Positions 1 through 11,060 of a stretch of 64,000 nucleotides of DNA are shown piece by piece. The stretch covers positions 4,526,001 through 4,590,000 of the forward strand of contig JABYQN010000001.1 in the NCBI GenBank assembly GCA_022606135.1, written 5' to 3'. Origin of the DNA: Fomes fomentarius (lineage: Eukaryota; Basidiomycota; Agaricomycetes; Polyporales; Polyporaceae). Numbering within the stretch: the first letter of the stretch is position 1; every line of letters begins with the position of its first letter. The notes beneath the pieces were generated by a model that made no database searches, was not told the origin of the DNA, and was given only the letters and a program-made list of their open reading frames with translations. The position numbers and the translations under genes were made by a program.

Positions 1-3000
1 CTGCTGCTCGCATCAGCTGCTCCAAGCACCTTCTGTTGCATTTGTTTCCATCCTCACGACAGTGCGCCATACACTGACTGGGTGAAAGAGGATGCGTCCA
101 GCGCTCATCATGAAAGAGCAGCTCACATGGGAGATTTGATCTGGACCTGACATAAGCGCTCGCCGATCCCAGTGATTGATAAGTTTGAAGTGATCTTCCG
201 CAGAGGTCAAGCACCCTTTGAAGTCCGCGGTAACTTTCTTGCGATGGGTCAGCGTTCAGCCCAGGTGAGAACTGGACAGGGGGGGTCGAGCGCTGTCGAG
301 TGCTCGGGATTCGCATCGAGGCATAGTAGGGTATACCAGTACAAACTGGGGTAGCGGTATGCATGTGGCTCGTGCTTGCAGCGTGGCCCGGCGTTACCAT
401 CATGCACCATCGCTGATGAACGGGGAACCTGCACATAGACAAACGATACTAGAACAGCATCCAAATCTAAGCGTCTGCGCACATTGGTGCACACTGGGAC
501 TCCGCGGATGTTGCGGCAGCCGCTAGGCGAGGGCAACATGAACGGCAATCGCACTTCTCGGCCACCGGGCTTCACGGGTCTTTAGACGAACTTCCCAAGT
601 CGACACTAGTGCTTCCGTCCCGACGGTTATTCGCTTATGAGGAACAGGAAGTGAGAATCGGGGATCACGCACCGAAAGCCGCTTGGAGGATAGTGACGGC
701 ATCGTGCATACGATGGCGGAGATCTGGAAGTCAGTCTACGTCAAAGCAGGTTGGAGAACTTCAACAATCCAGTGTGGTCCGAATGACTGGGCTGAAATGG
801 CCTTACTCAAAACCCAGTCCATGCGCCCGACGTTCCCGAAGCTACTTCCCACATGAGTCTGCAACTGGCCACGTCCAGAGGCTTCCTCAATCTCCGATCA
901 TATACTTACGTTGTGCCGTCAGCGTGCGACGAACGAATGAGCATGATGGAGCGGGACATTGAGATCGTGGCTGCGGATATTGAGGGCTGCGGGCTATTCC
1001 AATTGAAAGTTCAAGTACGAGCACATGTCTCATAATTGCGTAATTCCGTGATATTAGCGATATTTGTATTGCAATTGCTGCTAGTGCGACATGCACAATG
1101 GTGGAAGACATAACTTCTGCTGATAGAGATATGGGCTCACTGGAGATGATAGCAGAGACTTGCCACTTCCAAGTAGTAGTAGACTGCGGTCTGTCACCAA
1201 GGAGGAAGCTGGGCAATTATGATGGACTGCAAGAGTGAAGAGCGCGCTCAGGAGCCTCGACTTAAAGGACGAGATCAGAGGTAACGTCGGGGTTAGTACG
1301 AGTTGCTGAGTCGGCACAGGCGAATCGAGTACAGTAGCGAGGAGGTGTGGCGACAGGGTATTGAAACTGCCAGTGAGCGAAGGTGGAAGGGCGCCCTCCC
1401 TTTCAACGGAGCCTTGAAAAGCGGTCATGCGTGAGCTTTTCCGATTCGACCGACGAGGCCGGAATGCAAGAAGGTTTCTGGACCTGCAAGATTTCTAGGG
1501 ACAGTCGCAATGGTCACAAGTTGAAATTCTGCGATCGTAGGTGGAGAATTTCATTGAGTGGCGTGTAAGTGAGTCTTTTGCATGGAATCAAAGGACATGG
1601 AAATGCGAGACGTATGGCATGATCATGTTGAAGGGAAGCCACCTTATGTTGACCGAAGCTTATATCTTGAAGTACGTGCCGCCAGTCCGACGATAGCCAC
1701 ATGCCCACTTACACCATGGGATACACCCTCACAAGCCGATCTTCCCCAGTGCTTGTACGAACCTCCGCTCGGGGAGAACAAGAAGCCTACACCGTTATCC
1801 TAGTGAGATGCTAAATGTAGAGTCATCCTGACCTCTGCAACGAGCGAGAGATGTGTAGAGTGAATAGAAGTTGCGTGGCGTACTTACACACGCACCAACA
1901 TGACGGTGGCGTCACTGTGGGGCGGGCATTGCAAGATTTTCTGATGATATCCGGTTTACTGGGCCCGGCGGAGAAGCTGTGAATTGGAATTACGTGGGTT
2001 GGATTCTTCGCAGTGTGATCGACATTCTGTTCTCATCCCCTTCCTCTTGACGCTCGTGTTGTCTTGTGGGTCTGGAATCTAGACTGTTGCATCAAAACTC
2101 ACCACAGCAGGACCGGCGAAGGCCGCCTCTCAGGTACTCAGTTGAGGAGTCACGATCCATGAGTCAGCAGGAAAACGTCCTCCTGGACGAGTGAGAAACC
2201 ATTCCGGGGCTGCGAGTACCAATCCCCTTCACCTCATGGCTGCCTAGCAGTCCCTCGGCAAGGTCTGATTGTGCCTACCAACGAACCGAAATATGTTTCT
2301 TGCAGCCACAGGCTATGTAAATGAACCACGACTTTCAAGTTCTCCGTGCGGGTAATCGTGATGAGTCAGCTTGGGTCTCGAGGGCGGTGAGTGACAACTG
2401 CATAACGAAGCCTGTTGCGGTCATCAGCCGAAGTGCCTCCGGGATCCATTCAGCATTATTCTCGACTACTGACTTCCCCACAGATTGTACGCCGATCGAT
2501 GCTTCTCTGAGCCGATCTGTCAGTCGGCCTAGTGCGAATAAGCGGTTTTTGAACTGGTATGTCTTGACATCCGTTCATTGTTTAGTACACGACCATCTGT
2601 GACTCGCAAGTCATCATGCACTCACCGAATTGGGGGTAAAGAGAATTCGATGGATGGACATGTGTTCGTTGTAAATGTCACAGTGTCAGAAGACGTCGGA
2701 GGACGTAGGCAATGGATTAACAGAGGAGTCCGGAAAGAGTGTCCTAGCCGATTGATGGCGTAGTCTTCGCGCGCAATAGTGTTGCTAGGACAAGTAAGTC
2801 ATGGTCAGTCGATATCTCGCACAGGTACGTCGCATTGGCGTTGAGATGACCTTGAGCTGAATGAGAGGAAACTCAAGGAGCGTCCCCAATCTCGTGTCAG
2901 TCACTGGTCGATTAATTCAGTAGTCTTGATGCACACTAGTGTTACCGACGCATCCCGTCCTGCATCCCGCGCGCGTCATGACAATAGACCTTGCTGCTCA

Positions 3001-4038
3001 ATTCTTGGGGACGCGGGACGCGTCGAAAGTTCTTTGATGAAGTTGATGAACGTAAGGGAGGAGGGCCGACCACTCGGCAAGCGGATCGAAATCCTCTTCC
3101 CCTCGTCCTTATCATGTCTGCAAGCCGCGTCCATCATCACAGAGAAACACAGGAAAAAAGGAGTGTTCATGAATGGTCACTCTTTGTCCTGCGTACTTCT
3201 ACGGGACACACCGAGAAGGGGATAGGTACAATCTGCGAAAGCTCCCTGGTAGACGATAGAGAAGTCAGCTTTGACCGCTTGTTCCCATCAATAGCCTCTG
3301 AATGCGTCCCACGTCCGTAAGAATTGAGCAGCCCTCTTGAGCTGAGTGAGAGGAGACCGGGGAGAGCGGCCGAAACCTCGTGCCTGTCAAATAGCCGATA
3401 GATATAGTTTACATACCGCGCCTATGCTGCGCTGGGCCCAAGATAAAGGAAAGTATCGGCTCGTTCATATGTCAACACCGTTGAATGCACAAGGAAGGTG
3501 ATCGGCTGGCGAGCGAAAGGATCAGGAGGAGCAGGGCGAAGTTTGTCCGCTGGATAGGGTTGGATCCCAGGTTCATTTGTCGCGGAAGCATCTACGAGCT
3601 CCGACGCATGCAAAACAATGAGGAAAAAATGTAGAGGAGACGTGAGAAGACCTTTGCATGGTTCCTGGAACGACCGAGGCTGAGAAGGTGGGAGTCGGAG
3701 AGAAGGATAGAGCTAGCATGGTGGCCGCTGGGGTTGAATTGGTATGGAGTGGCTGAAGAAAGCGGAGTTGTGCGTCGGAGCCTGAAAAGTAAGCGTCGGA
3801 AGCGAACCAATTGTGGGGTGGTCGGCATGGCGGGGCGCGAACCTTCTTTTGCCTCGCCCACCAGCCCGACGAATCTAACTCGCGGTCAGTCAACTTTGTT
3901 TCCAAACTTTGTTCGTATTTTCGCTGACGTTCTGGCCGTCCTCGACGTTGTCCCGCCCTCGACGTTGTTGTTGCTGGTGTTGCACTCGTTCTGGTCGATG
4001 ATGTGCAGCTCCTATCGGATTTTCGCGCATACACCCTC
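1..4038. other. No gene recognised (4 kb)
   Basis: I read both strands and found only short overlapping open frames without family motifs or convincing exon chains. Around 2850-2905 and 3335-3395 there are two related stretches that share the CTTGAGCTGARTGAGAGG motif, which looks like an old repeat. The last few hundred bases (about 3700-4038) probably hold the promoter and 5' leader of the WOPR gene. Confidence 0.5.
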
Positions 4039-6523
4039 ATGTCAAGTCACGACGGCCAATCGAACAGCACACAGTGGACCGAGCCGCCATGGTCGGGCTG
4101 GATAGAGACGACGGGTGACGCGCTGCTCATTCTCGAGGCCGCACGAAGGGGATTGATTCCGCGGGTAACTCGCCGTCTGGTTGATTCGGAACGCAAAATG
4201 ATCACGTCCGGGTCCGTCTTCGTCTTCGACGAGGACGAGAGCGGCATCAAGCGTTGGACCGACGGGTTCTTCTGGAGCCCCAGCAGGATACTGGGCAACT
4301 TCCTCCTCTATCGCGAGACGGAGAAAAGGGGCGCAGGCCATAGGAGCGCTCGCGCTGAAGCAGCGGCGAATGTCGAGGAGGACAGTGTCAAACAAGAGGG
4401 CCAGACACTCTCCAGGCCGAAAAGCGAGGCGAACCGTCTCGGCATCAACAGGGATCGCGAGAGGATACTCGTTGGAAGTCTGACAAACAGCTACAAGTTC
4501 AAGCCTGGAGGCATGATGAAGAAGGTATGTCATTGTCCTCTTGTCTACCCTTTCTCGCTGTCTCTCTCCGTCTCCTCGCTATCGCACACTCCTTTGTCGC
4601 TGTCCTATGCGTCTTGCTCGACCATCCGTCGTACAGGACGCGTAGCGATAAGCGTTCCACACGCAATGACCCCGAATCTGTCAATAGTACGCATGTGCAG
4701 CGGTCTATATGCGTCTCGATCCGTTCATGTCCCTCTACTCGCTTCGGATTGGCTGTCGCTCTGTTCGATGCGGTCACCGGTATCCTGATTCATGCCTTCC
4801 TGATGCCTGTCCGGGGTATGTGCGGTATGTGACGCATATTCTTCTCATCGCGGCTCCTGCCTATTGGACCACCCCGTTATCTGGACGGTCGCGCACTCCT
4901 ATTTTGCGCCTTCTCCGTATAGGGCCGAGCATCGCGCTGGAACTTGTACTAGTGCTGCTGTGGGTGTGTCATGCTGCGCCACTCACTGTAGCTGCGTCAT
5001 ATGTGAGCACGTCGCCGTTGCCCCGGCGGCGACGCTGCTCTCGGACGGTACAGGAACAACGAAGCTCCTGTCCAACGTGTCCAGCCACGGTTACAGCGAC
5101 AGCGACATTGACTGGCCTGGCCTCAGAAGCGGAGAAGCAGGCTCGCTCGCGCTTCTGTTGTCAGAATGGGGTGGTCGTTCTATTTGCGGCTTGGTTGCTC
5201 TGTGATATCGCACTCGTTGCATTGCGCGCATTGTGCGCACCAGCGGCGCCACACGCGCTCGCATCTTGCTGCGAGGTTGGAGCGGCGTCGTATGCTGACA
5301 TCTCTGCTGTGGGGTATAGTACTGCTGCAGCGCGATCCTGTGTACGGGTTGCAGTCATTGAGCGTCTTGCTCCAGCTTCTTCAGGCCTGGGTCTGGGGTA
5401 CCTTCGTTTGCCGCCTGCCGTGGCACTGGGGAACTTTCTATCTCACAGACTCTATGGGTGCTCCTTTCCCATGCTTCTCTTCCCTGCCGTAAGGTGACAG
5501 ATAGCGCAGCAGTTTCTGGGCTCGTGTCGCGGATGTCGTCAGCTGGGTAGCCACCGAACGCCCTGGTACAACGGCTGCAGCACCATTACTCGCTTTGTGA
5601 AGTGACGTCTTGTGTTCGGCACCGAGACTGACCATCCATTGCAGACATTCTCGCTCACCATCGGCGGTGTCGCGCAACACCTGATCTCATACTACAAGAT
5701 AGAGGACGTAGAACAGGGTCGCTTGCGTTCACCGTCGTCACTGCCTGAATTGGCCTCACTCACTATCAGCCCGGAATATCTGGACAAGACGCACTTCCGC
5801 AACCCCCCGAAAGTTGAGATTGGGGTTGACGGCATCCCACGGTACAGGGGCGAGGCTGATGATGTCGATACCTCCCCCCGTCTGCTTCCAGCACCTCTCT
5901 CGAACGGTTACTACGCTGACTCTGATGCGGGCCCAAGCAAGAGGGCAAAGCGATACGATCCATACAACACTGGTTCGAACCCGCCCAACAAGCGTTCTCG
6001 CAAGAAGAATAATTCGGCTTCTAGTCAAAGCGAAGCTACGGGCGCCGATTCCCCCACGCAACCTCTTGCTGTACCGTCCGTCCACCAACCACAACCCGCG
6101 TACGCAGACCCGAACGTCTCCACTCATTATCCCCCCTATGGCTACTACCAGATGACTGTCCCTCACGTATATTCCCCTGCTCCTTACCCCCCGCTTCCCG
6201 CCCCTCACGCGGGCAGCAGCCCACCACAGGAGAGTCCCTCTCCTCCCCCTGTCGCTAGCGCTCCTGTCACTTCCCCGTCCGGATACTCCACATATGCCAC
6301 TGGCGATTCTACGCCCTCTACCGCTGCTTCCGTCTATCCTTCATACTACACCGCGCCCCCGCCGCCCTCACATGGATACGCAGCCTATCCCACCCTGCCG
6401 TGGCCTTCCTACAGCAGCTACCCTCCTTCGGCGGGTGCGCCGCAGACGACGGGGACGAACATCCAGGAGATTACCGAGAGCGATGTGAGGAGCAGCGCTG
6501 GCGGCGGTGGAGGAGGGGCCTAA
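4039..6523 (+). CDS. Gti1/Pac2 (WOPR) family transcription factor
   Basis: Two exons, 4039..4524 and 5645..6523, joined in phase 0, encode 454 aa. The first half of the WOPR DNA-binding domain is in exon 1 (about residues 20-95: DALLILEAARRG, TRRL, ESGIKRWTDG, WSPSRILGNFL). The second half starts in exon 1 (KFKPGGMMKK) and continues in exon 2 (TFSLTIGGVAQHLISYY). The rest is a Pro/Ser/Tyr-rich, probably disordered tail ending in a glycine run. The family (Wor1, Ryp1, Gti1, Pac2) consists of nuclear regulators of morphology, mating and nutrient response in fungi; the exact target here is unknown. The start is the second Met of the open frame, chosen because the domain begins soon after it. The odd feature is the 1120-nt intron (4525-5644) that cuts the WOPR domain, far longer than the other introns in the window. 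The domain call is secure; the clade (Gti1-like or Pac2-like) is not resolved. Confidence 0.9.
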
Positions 6524-8081
6524 GGAGAGACGGGCAGCGCTGACGACGCGCCCCGCATGAACCCTGTGATCCCGACTGTAGCTCTTGTCTTGTCTCTGGC
6601 GCCCCGTCCATCGTGTATGTGTATGCCTTCCCTGCTGTCGCTGCCTGTGATTGTGACGTATCTTCTGTCTCAGTGCCTCTCGCTCTCTCCCCGTCTGGTT
6701 TACCGTGTCGCGTTCCCGAGCGTGGTGTACGATAGTGAGTGTCGCTTTCTTGTGCCCTCTTGTGTTGGTCTCGTTATGTCGCGTTGCTATCGATGTTCCC
6801 TATCTCCGCCTGTTGCTTTGTTGTTTTTGATATCGTACAATCGTCGACACGCCCCGGCTGTAGTCCCTACCTTGTACAGTAGTCGTAGTGTTTCCTGGTG
6901 TCTCCTCTCGCAGTTGCGATCCTCGATAGTCATCGAAGCCTCCCGCCTCTTCTCTTGTATGCCTATCTTTTCTTCCCCATCTCTGCTTTCCTCCCCTGTC
7001 CCCTCCCCTTCTACGTACCCGTTGGACGTTGCACTAGACCTTCTTCTCTACCCTCCCGAGTATCCTCTTCACGACGTGCTTCGCTTGCACGAGCTGGCGC
7101 TCGACCATGTATCATTCTTGCGCGCGTTGTACGATAGCGGTTTTCTTGTCGCGCAGACCCCAGAATGTGTTGCCGAGTCAAATGATGGACTGACTTCGTC
7201 CAGTGTAAATACAATTGTAAACACGTAGCTCTTAGACGGACAATACGTATGTATCCCGTAGCCTTTCTCCTCCAGCGCCTTCTTTCTCCATAGCTTCGTA
7301 CCCCAGTTTTGCGATTTGTGTTCAGTCTCATGCTACTTTGTCGACACGGCCGCACTACCTTGTGCAGCCTTTCTATGTGTTGTTGTGGATATGAAAGCTG
7401 ACCGAATTCGCTCTGGCAGAGTACTACGGCGATAACGGGATGCAAGCAAGTTCGCTGCAAGTTCATTTGGGACGGCACTCACCTGCCACGGTTGCGTTGC
7501 TTCATCGTGTACCGTGAGTTTCTCTCGTCTGATCACTTCTCACTCGAAGACTAAGCGTCACCATCAACGACAGCTCCTGTCCAGCTGCCTCCCGTTCCTT
7601 GCAAGGGCTCGAGTCCTGTGTGTCCAAAGTTAGGTCTCCTCCGTGTCGCTATGAACCTGTCCGAGGCACAGGTATGCGAGTGTACGACTGACTCACTGCG
7701 CATGGTGGGCCACTTCGCTCCGTTGGTGGTTGGTTATCCGGGAATCTCCACGCGTAGCTCAGGGTGGATGGGATCGCGGTCTGGCGGGTGACTGCGTGCC
7801 TCTGCTCAGAACGCTTCCCTAGCACCAAAAACTTTCGATGCGACTGGATGGCATGTACTGGTATACAGATGATGGTGCTTGTTTGCTACGCGTTTGGCTG
7901 CCAGTGGGATGTAGTAATGTCTTGTCAGGTCTTGTCGGCAGGGAACGGTATGTAAGGTAGAATGCGGAGGATTCGCCAGAGGCGGGGTGTCAAAACTAGG
8001 AATGAACTTGAGCTTTGGTGGACACTATGCCGTAGTAGTAAAACAATGATATAGAAACAAAGGTCACATTTACAGACCATA
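6524..8081. other. 3' region and intergenic sequence
   Basis: The first 700 bases are pyrimidine-rich and carry a long open frame (6557-7228) that looks like a by-product of T/C-rich 3'-UTR sequence: it has no start context, no domain and a composition of mostly Ser, Leu, Pro and Val. Nothing else is recognised up to the tRNA. Confidence 0.45.
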
Positions 8082-8154
8082 TGCCAGGAGCGTGGATTGA
8101 ACACGCGACCTCCAGAACTTCAGTCTGTTGCTCTCCCAGCTGAGCTATCCCGGC
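8082..8154 (-). tRNA. tRNA-Phe (GAA)
   Basis: A 73-nt cloverleaf without intron. The acceptor stem GCCGGGA pairs with TCCTGGC (one G-T pair), followed by discriminator A. The D stem is GCTC/GAGC, the anticodon loop CTGAAGT has anticodon GAA, and the T arm is GCGTG-TTCAATC-CACGC. The outermost anticodon-stem pair (27-43) is an A-G mismatch. A T-run for Pol III termination lies about 40 nt downstream on the minus strand. The sequence is identical to the copy at 23013-23085. Confidence 0.95.
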
Positions 8155-8446
8155 TTAAATTGCGATTTTTTCATGTAATAATAAGTCAAGAAACCCTGAT
8201 GACACTATCAGACCTTCTTGACCTTGTAGGGCCGTCTATTCCGCCAGTAGGCCCGGGGAGACTATCTTGACTTGAGCATGCCTCAGGTCTCGCCGTATCA
8301 CATCGCACGATCCTACAACTTATTTGTTAATGAGTAGTATTTGGTCTCAGCATCCCACATGTCACATGTGGAGCCGGAACGCTGACGCTTCCGGGCATTT
8401 AGGGACTTGTTGGTGTCGACAACTAATAGGCCGAGCGGAGCCGAAC
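8155..8446. other. Short intergenic region with a palindrome
   Basis: About 290 bases with no gene. Positions 8355-8371 form a perfect inverted repeat (CCACATGT, one base, ACATGTGG). No function can be assigned. Confidence 0.35.
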
Positions 8447-9985
8447 TCATAGAGTGTCGGAGAGCGCTTGTAGCAGCGCGGCCGCGTGGCTATCAAGCTT
8501 GCTGCTTCTGTGCCTCCTTGCGCTACCTCGAGGTCGGTATCTGGGTCGTATGAATACCTCGTCTTCCGTGGTTCCGCTATCTAGGTTTTGTGTGGCCCCA
8601 TCCCGGTCCTCGACGTGATAGTGTGCTTTCGTCCATGAGAAGAAGAGCCTCAGGAGTTCATCGATGGGATGTGGACCCGAGCCCGAACTGGCAGACACCG
8701 CACCGCTCGAGGTCACATTGAAGGCCTGAGATTGCACGCGACAGGGGCCGTAGACAACCAGTTCGCGCTTGGGCGATCCCGCAGTAGTACGACCTTGAAC
8801 GCGCAAGTCATAGGTATCGAATAGTTCACGGCCCGGGAGCAACGCACAATCGGATGAAACGTCAAGCTCCACCAGAACGTCGTCGTTGATGGACCCATGT
8901 TTCAATCCCCTGATTGCTCGATATAGCAGCACTTGAACAAGGGACTCTCGCTCGTCCGCAATAGTTGGGATCCGAGTCCGGCACTAGATGTACGCCCATG
9001 AATCGTTAAGAAATGCCACGAGGCGTCCGTCAGCGCAGAAGAATGATGGACAAGAGAGTCGTGCGTGCAAAGCGCACCTCTTCTATACGACATTTCCCCG
9101 GCGCAGGGATTGGGCGCGCAAGCTCCCAGTCACTCAACATCATGATTCCGTGAAGCTCGATCCTCCAATGGTCAATGTTCTTATCAACAACCATTGTAAG
9201 CACGACCAGTAAATCGCTGTTGCCGATTCGCAATGGAGGATCCCGAGCCGCTCTGCACCTCGAGCATGTGCTGACATGTGCGTGGTCAGGTCTACGAACC
9301 CACGCTATCTGGACTGTAGAAGAACGTACCTTGTACACAGTAAGTGAACACTGTCAGGAGCTCCTCAATAGACTTGACCGCGTCGGAGTGTAACGCGATG
9401 TCCTTCGTAACCATGAAATGGACGTATCGGTCCTGTAGAATCTCATCTCCCTCTTCGGAACTAGAGCTCCTACTCGCGTTATACTCCGACCGGGAGACCT
9501 CAGGGCGTCCGCGCATGTCTTCCGGTTCGACATCACCGTCGGAGAAGCACTGGGAAGTAGAGCGATTAGAGGATTCGGATTCCGAGCTGTCTAATTCCTC
9601 ATGCAGGAAAGTTGTCTGGTCAGGTAGGTCAACGCAGCAAATAAGAGTCGGTATACGCCGGCATCGTTGAGTTAAGAACACGAAGTGGTTATTGCTACAG
9701 TCAAGCGCAACATAGCCGCGCGTACCCCGTCCTTCGAGGCCGATGCGGCGGCTGATCGGTTTCCCAACGAGGAAGCTCGAGGTTTGTCCGTGCTCGTCAG
9801 GGATGGTGAGCCTTCCAGAAGGATTGCGCGTCCCCTTCCAAGGATCTCCGAAGGATTGTCTACTGATATTCGAAGACGGGGTGGGAGGCTCGTGAAGATG
9901 GGATTGAATTTAGTATGCTTGAGTCGTCAAATGTGATGTCCGTTGGGAGGGCTTCAGACCATTGCGATCATCTGCCGATGCTCCG
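8447..9985 (-). pseudogene. FunK1-type protein kinase, truncated and decayed
   Basis: On the minus strand, segments match the fungal FunK1 kinase family (compare the intact gene at 48795-51708). About 9940-9690 reads like the linker and N-lobe, with a VGKP motif and GRGTRGYVALD. About 9470-9350 reads YVHFMVTKD. About 9150 has LSDWELARP (the FunK1 counterpart of the DFG region). About 8690-8600 has HPIDELLRLFF and AHYHV near the C-terminus. Several lesions are visible. The region before the VGKP motif, including the RWDR block, is absent. The sequence between VFL and the PTLI motif is shortened with a frame change. The expected HRDIS-GNI catalytic loop reads like ILHCESATAI, so the catalytic Asp is lost. 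The truncated end at about 9985 lies close to the dispersed repeat that starts near 10030, which suggests a rearrangement there. Family known; function lost by inference. Confidence 0.75.
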
Positions 9986-10029
9986 GAGAGCCTCGAAGGA
10001 TGTGGGCGGTGATAGACCTATAATGCGTG

Positions 10030-11060
10030 TGTGTGCATACGGTAAGAAGGTGCGAGAGTCCGGTCGTATGGACACAAGTGGAGCCGAGTGGATGAGATGG
10101 AGAGAGGAGGAAAGGGAGAGAGGAGAGGAGAGTGGTGTGGGGAGTAGTGATGTAGGATAGCGTCGGAATGCCTGGGACAAGCCCGGGAGTCGACTAGAAT
10201 AAATGTCGAATGTCGCTGAGGGTGTCGAGAGTCGAAACCGAGGGTCTGTATGGCGTGAGTCGAGTGTCGAGGGTAGACGGAGAGAGTGTCGGGGATCGAG
10301 AGTCGATAGGCGCTGATCGAGAGTCGAGAGTCGGAAGTCGAAAGGCGAAGTACGAAGGTCGAGGGTCATATACGGGGGAAACTATGTTGTATTCGAGGGT
10401 ATGCTACTACAGCATATGTATTCACGAGAGTCCGTGGCCAAGACCGGGGATGGAAAGGACTGGAAGTGTGCTGGAATACGGGTAAACTATAATGACTCAT
10501 AAGCGAGCATAAGCTGATCGCAGCGCGCGCGCCGCTCTCGCAACAGGACGGAGTCTTATAGTAAAATCGTACGGAGTGGCTATCAAGGGGTCTGGTATCG
10601 TAAATAAGGGTGTGGAATGTAAGTACAAGTGTGTCCGACGGGGAGAACAGGGATAGAAGAGTGGGCGGTGGCGGATTGCTACGGGGGACGTCGTGCGAAT
10701 GTCCGGACTGAGGCTCATCGGCGAGTATGTCGGATAGAACGGATTGCGCCACATGGGAGGCTTGACAATTGTCGTCGCTGACGTGGAGGCATGTCGCGTC
10801 GGTGCGGACTGGCTCGGCTCGTGTCGGCTCGATCCCTGACTCCAGTTCGAGACAGTTCCTGCAGGAGAAGGGGTTTCGGGGTGTCTGTGTGTCGCATCGG
10901 CTTAACGGCGAGTTCGAAGGAGGTCGGCGAGACGCGTCGTCAGTGAGTCGTGGTGATACAAGGAAGAGAGGCGATGGCGCTCGCCGGCGCGCGCTTCGGT
11001 TACCAAATGCGGCGAGCACTCGCGCAGCCGTACGCGATGCACAACAGCGGCAATGTTGAG
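10030..11060 (-). repeat. Dispersed repeat, copy 1 (non-coding)
   Basis: The minus strand of this region resembles 52560-53050 read on the plus strand, in the same order of blocks. These are a GC-rich block (GTGCTCGCCGCATTTGG then CGAAGCGCGCGCC, 10980-11035), a CTCGAC/CTTCGAC-rich block (10200-10380, imperfect GTCGAGAGTCGA units) and a CT-rich block ending CGACCGGACTCTCGCACC (about 10050-10080). Copy 1 is about twice as long as copy 2 because it carries extra internal sequence (about 10470-10970). No transposase, reverse transcriptase or target-site duplication is visible. Open frames here are low-complexity and were not called as genes. Confidence 0.65.

Noticed and set aside
4709..5497. 262-aa open frame inside the WOPR intron
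   Set aside because: No domain, no homologous pattern, lies between a good donor and acceptor, and the spliced WOPR domain is continuous without it.
6557..7228. 223-aa open frame downstream of the WOPR gene
   Set aside because: Pyrimidine-rich 3' sequence; composition Ser/Leu/Pro/Val with no motif.
10200..10380. Possible CRISPR-like or satellite array
   Set aside because: Units of GTCGAGAGTCGA are irregular in spacing and sequence, without distinct spacers; it is a simple-sequence part of the dispersed repeat in a eukaryotic genome.
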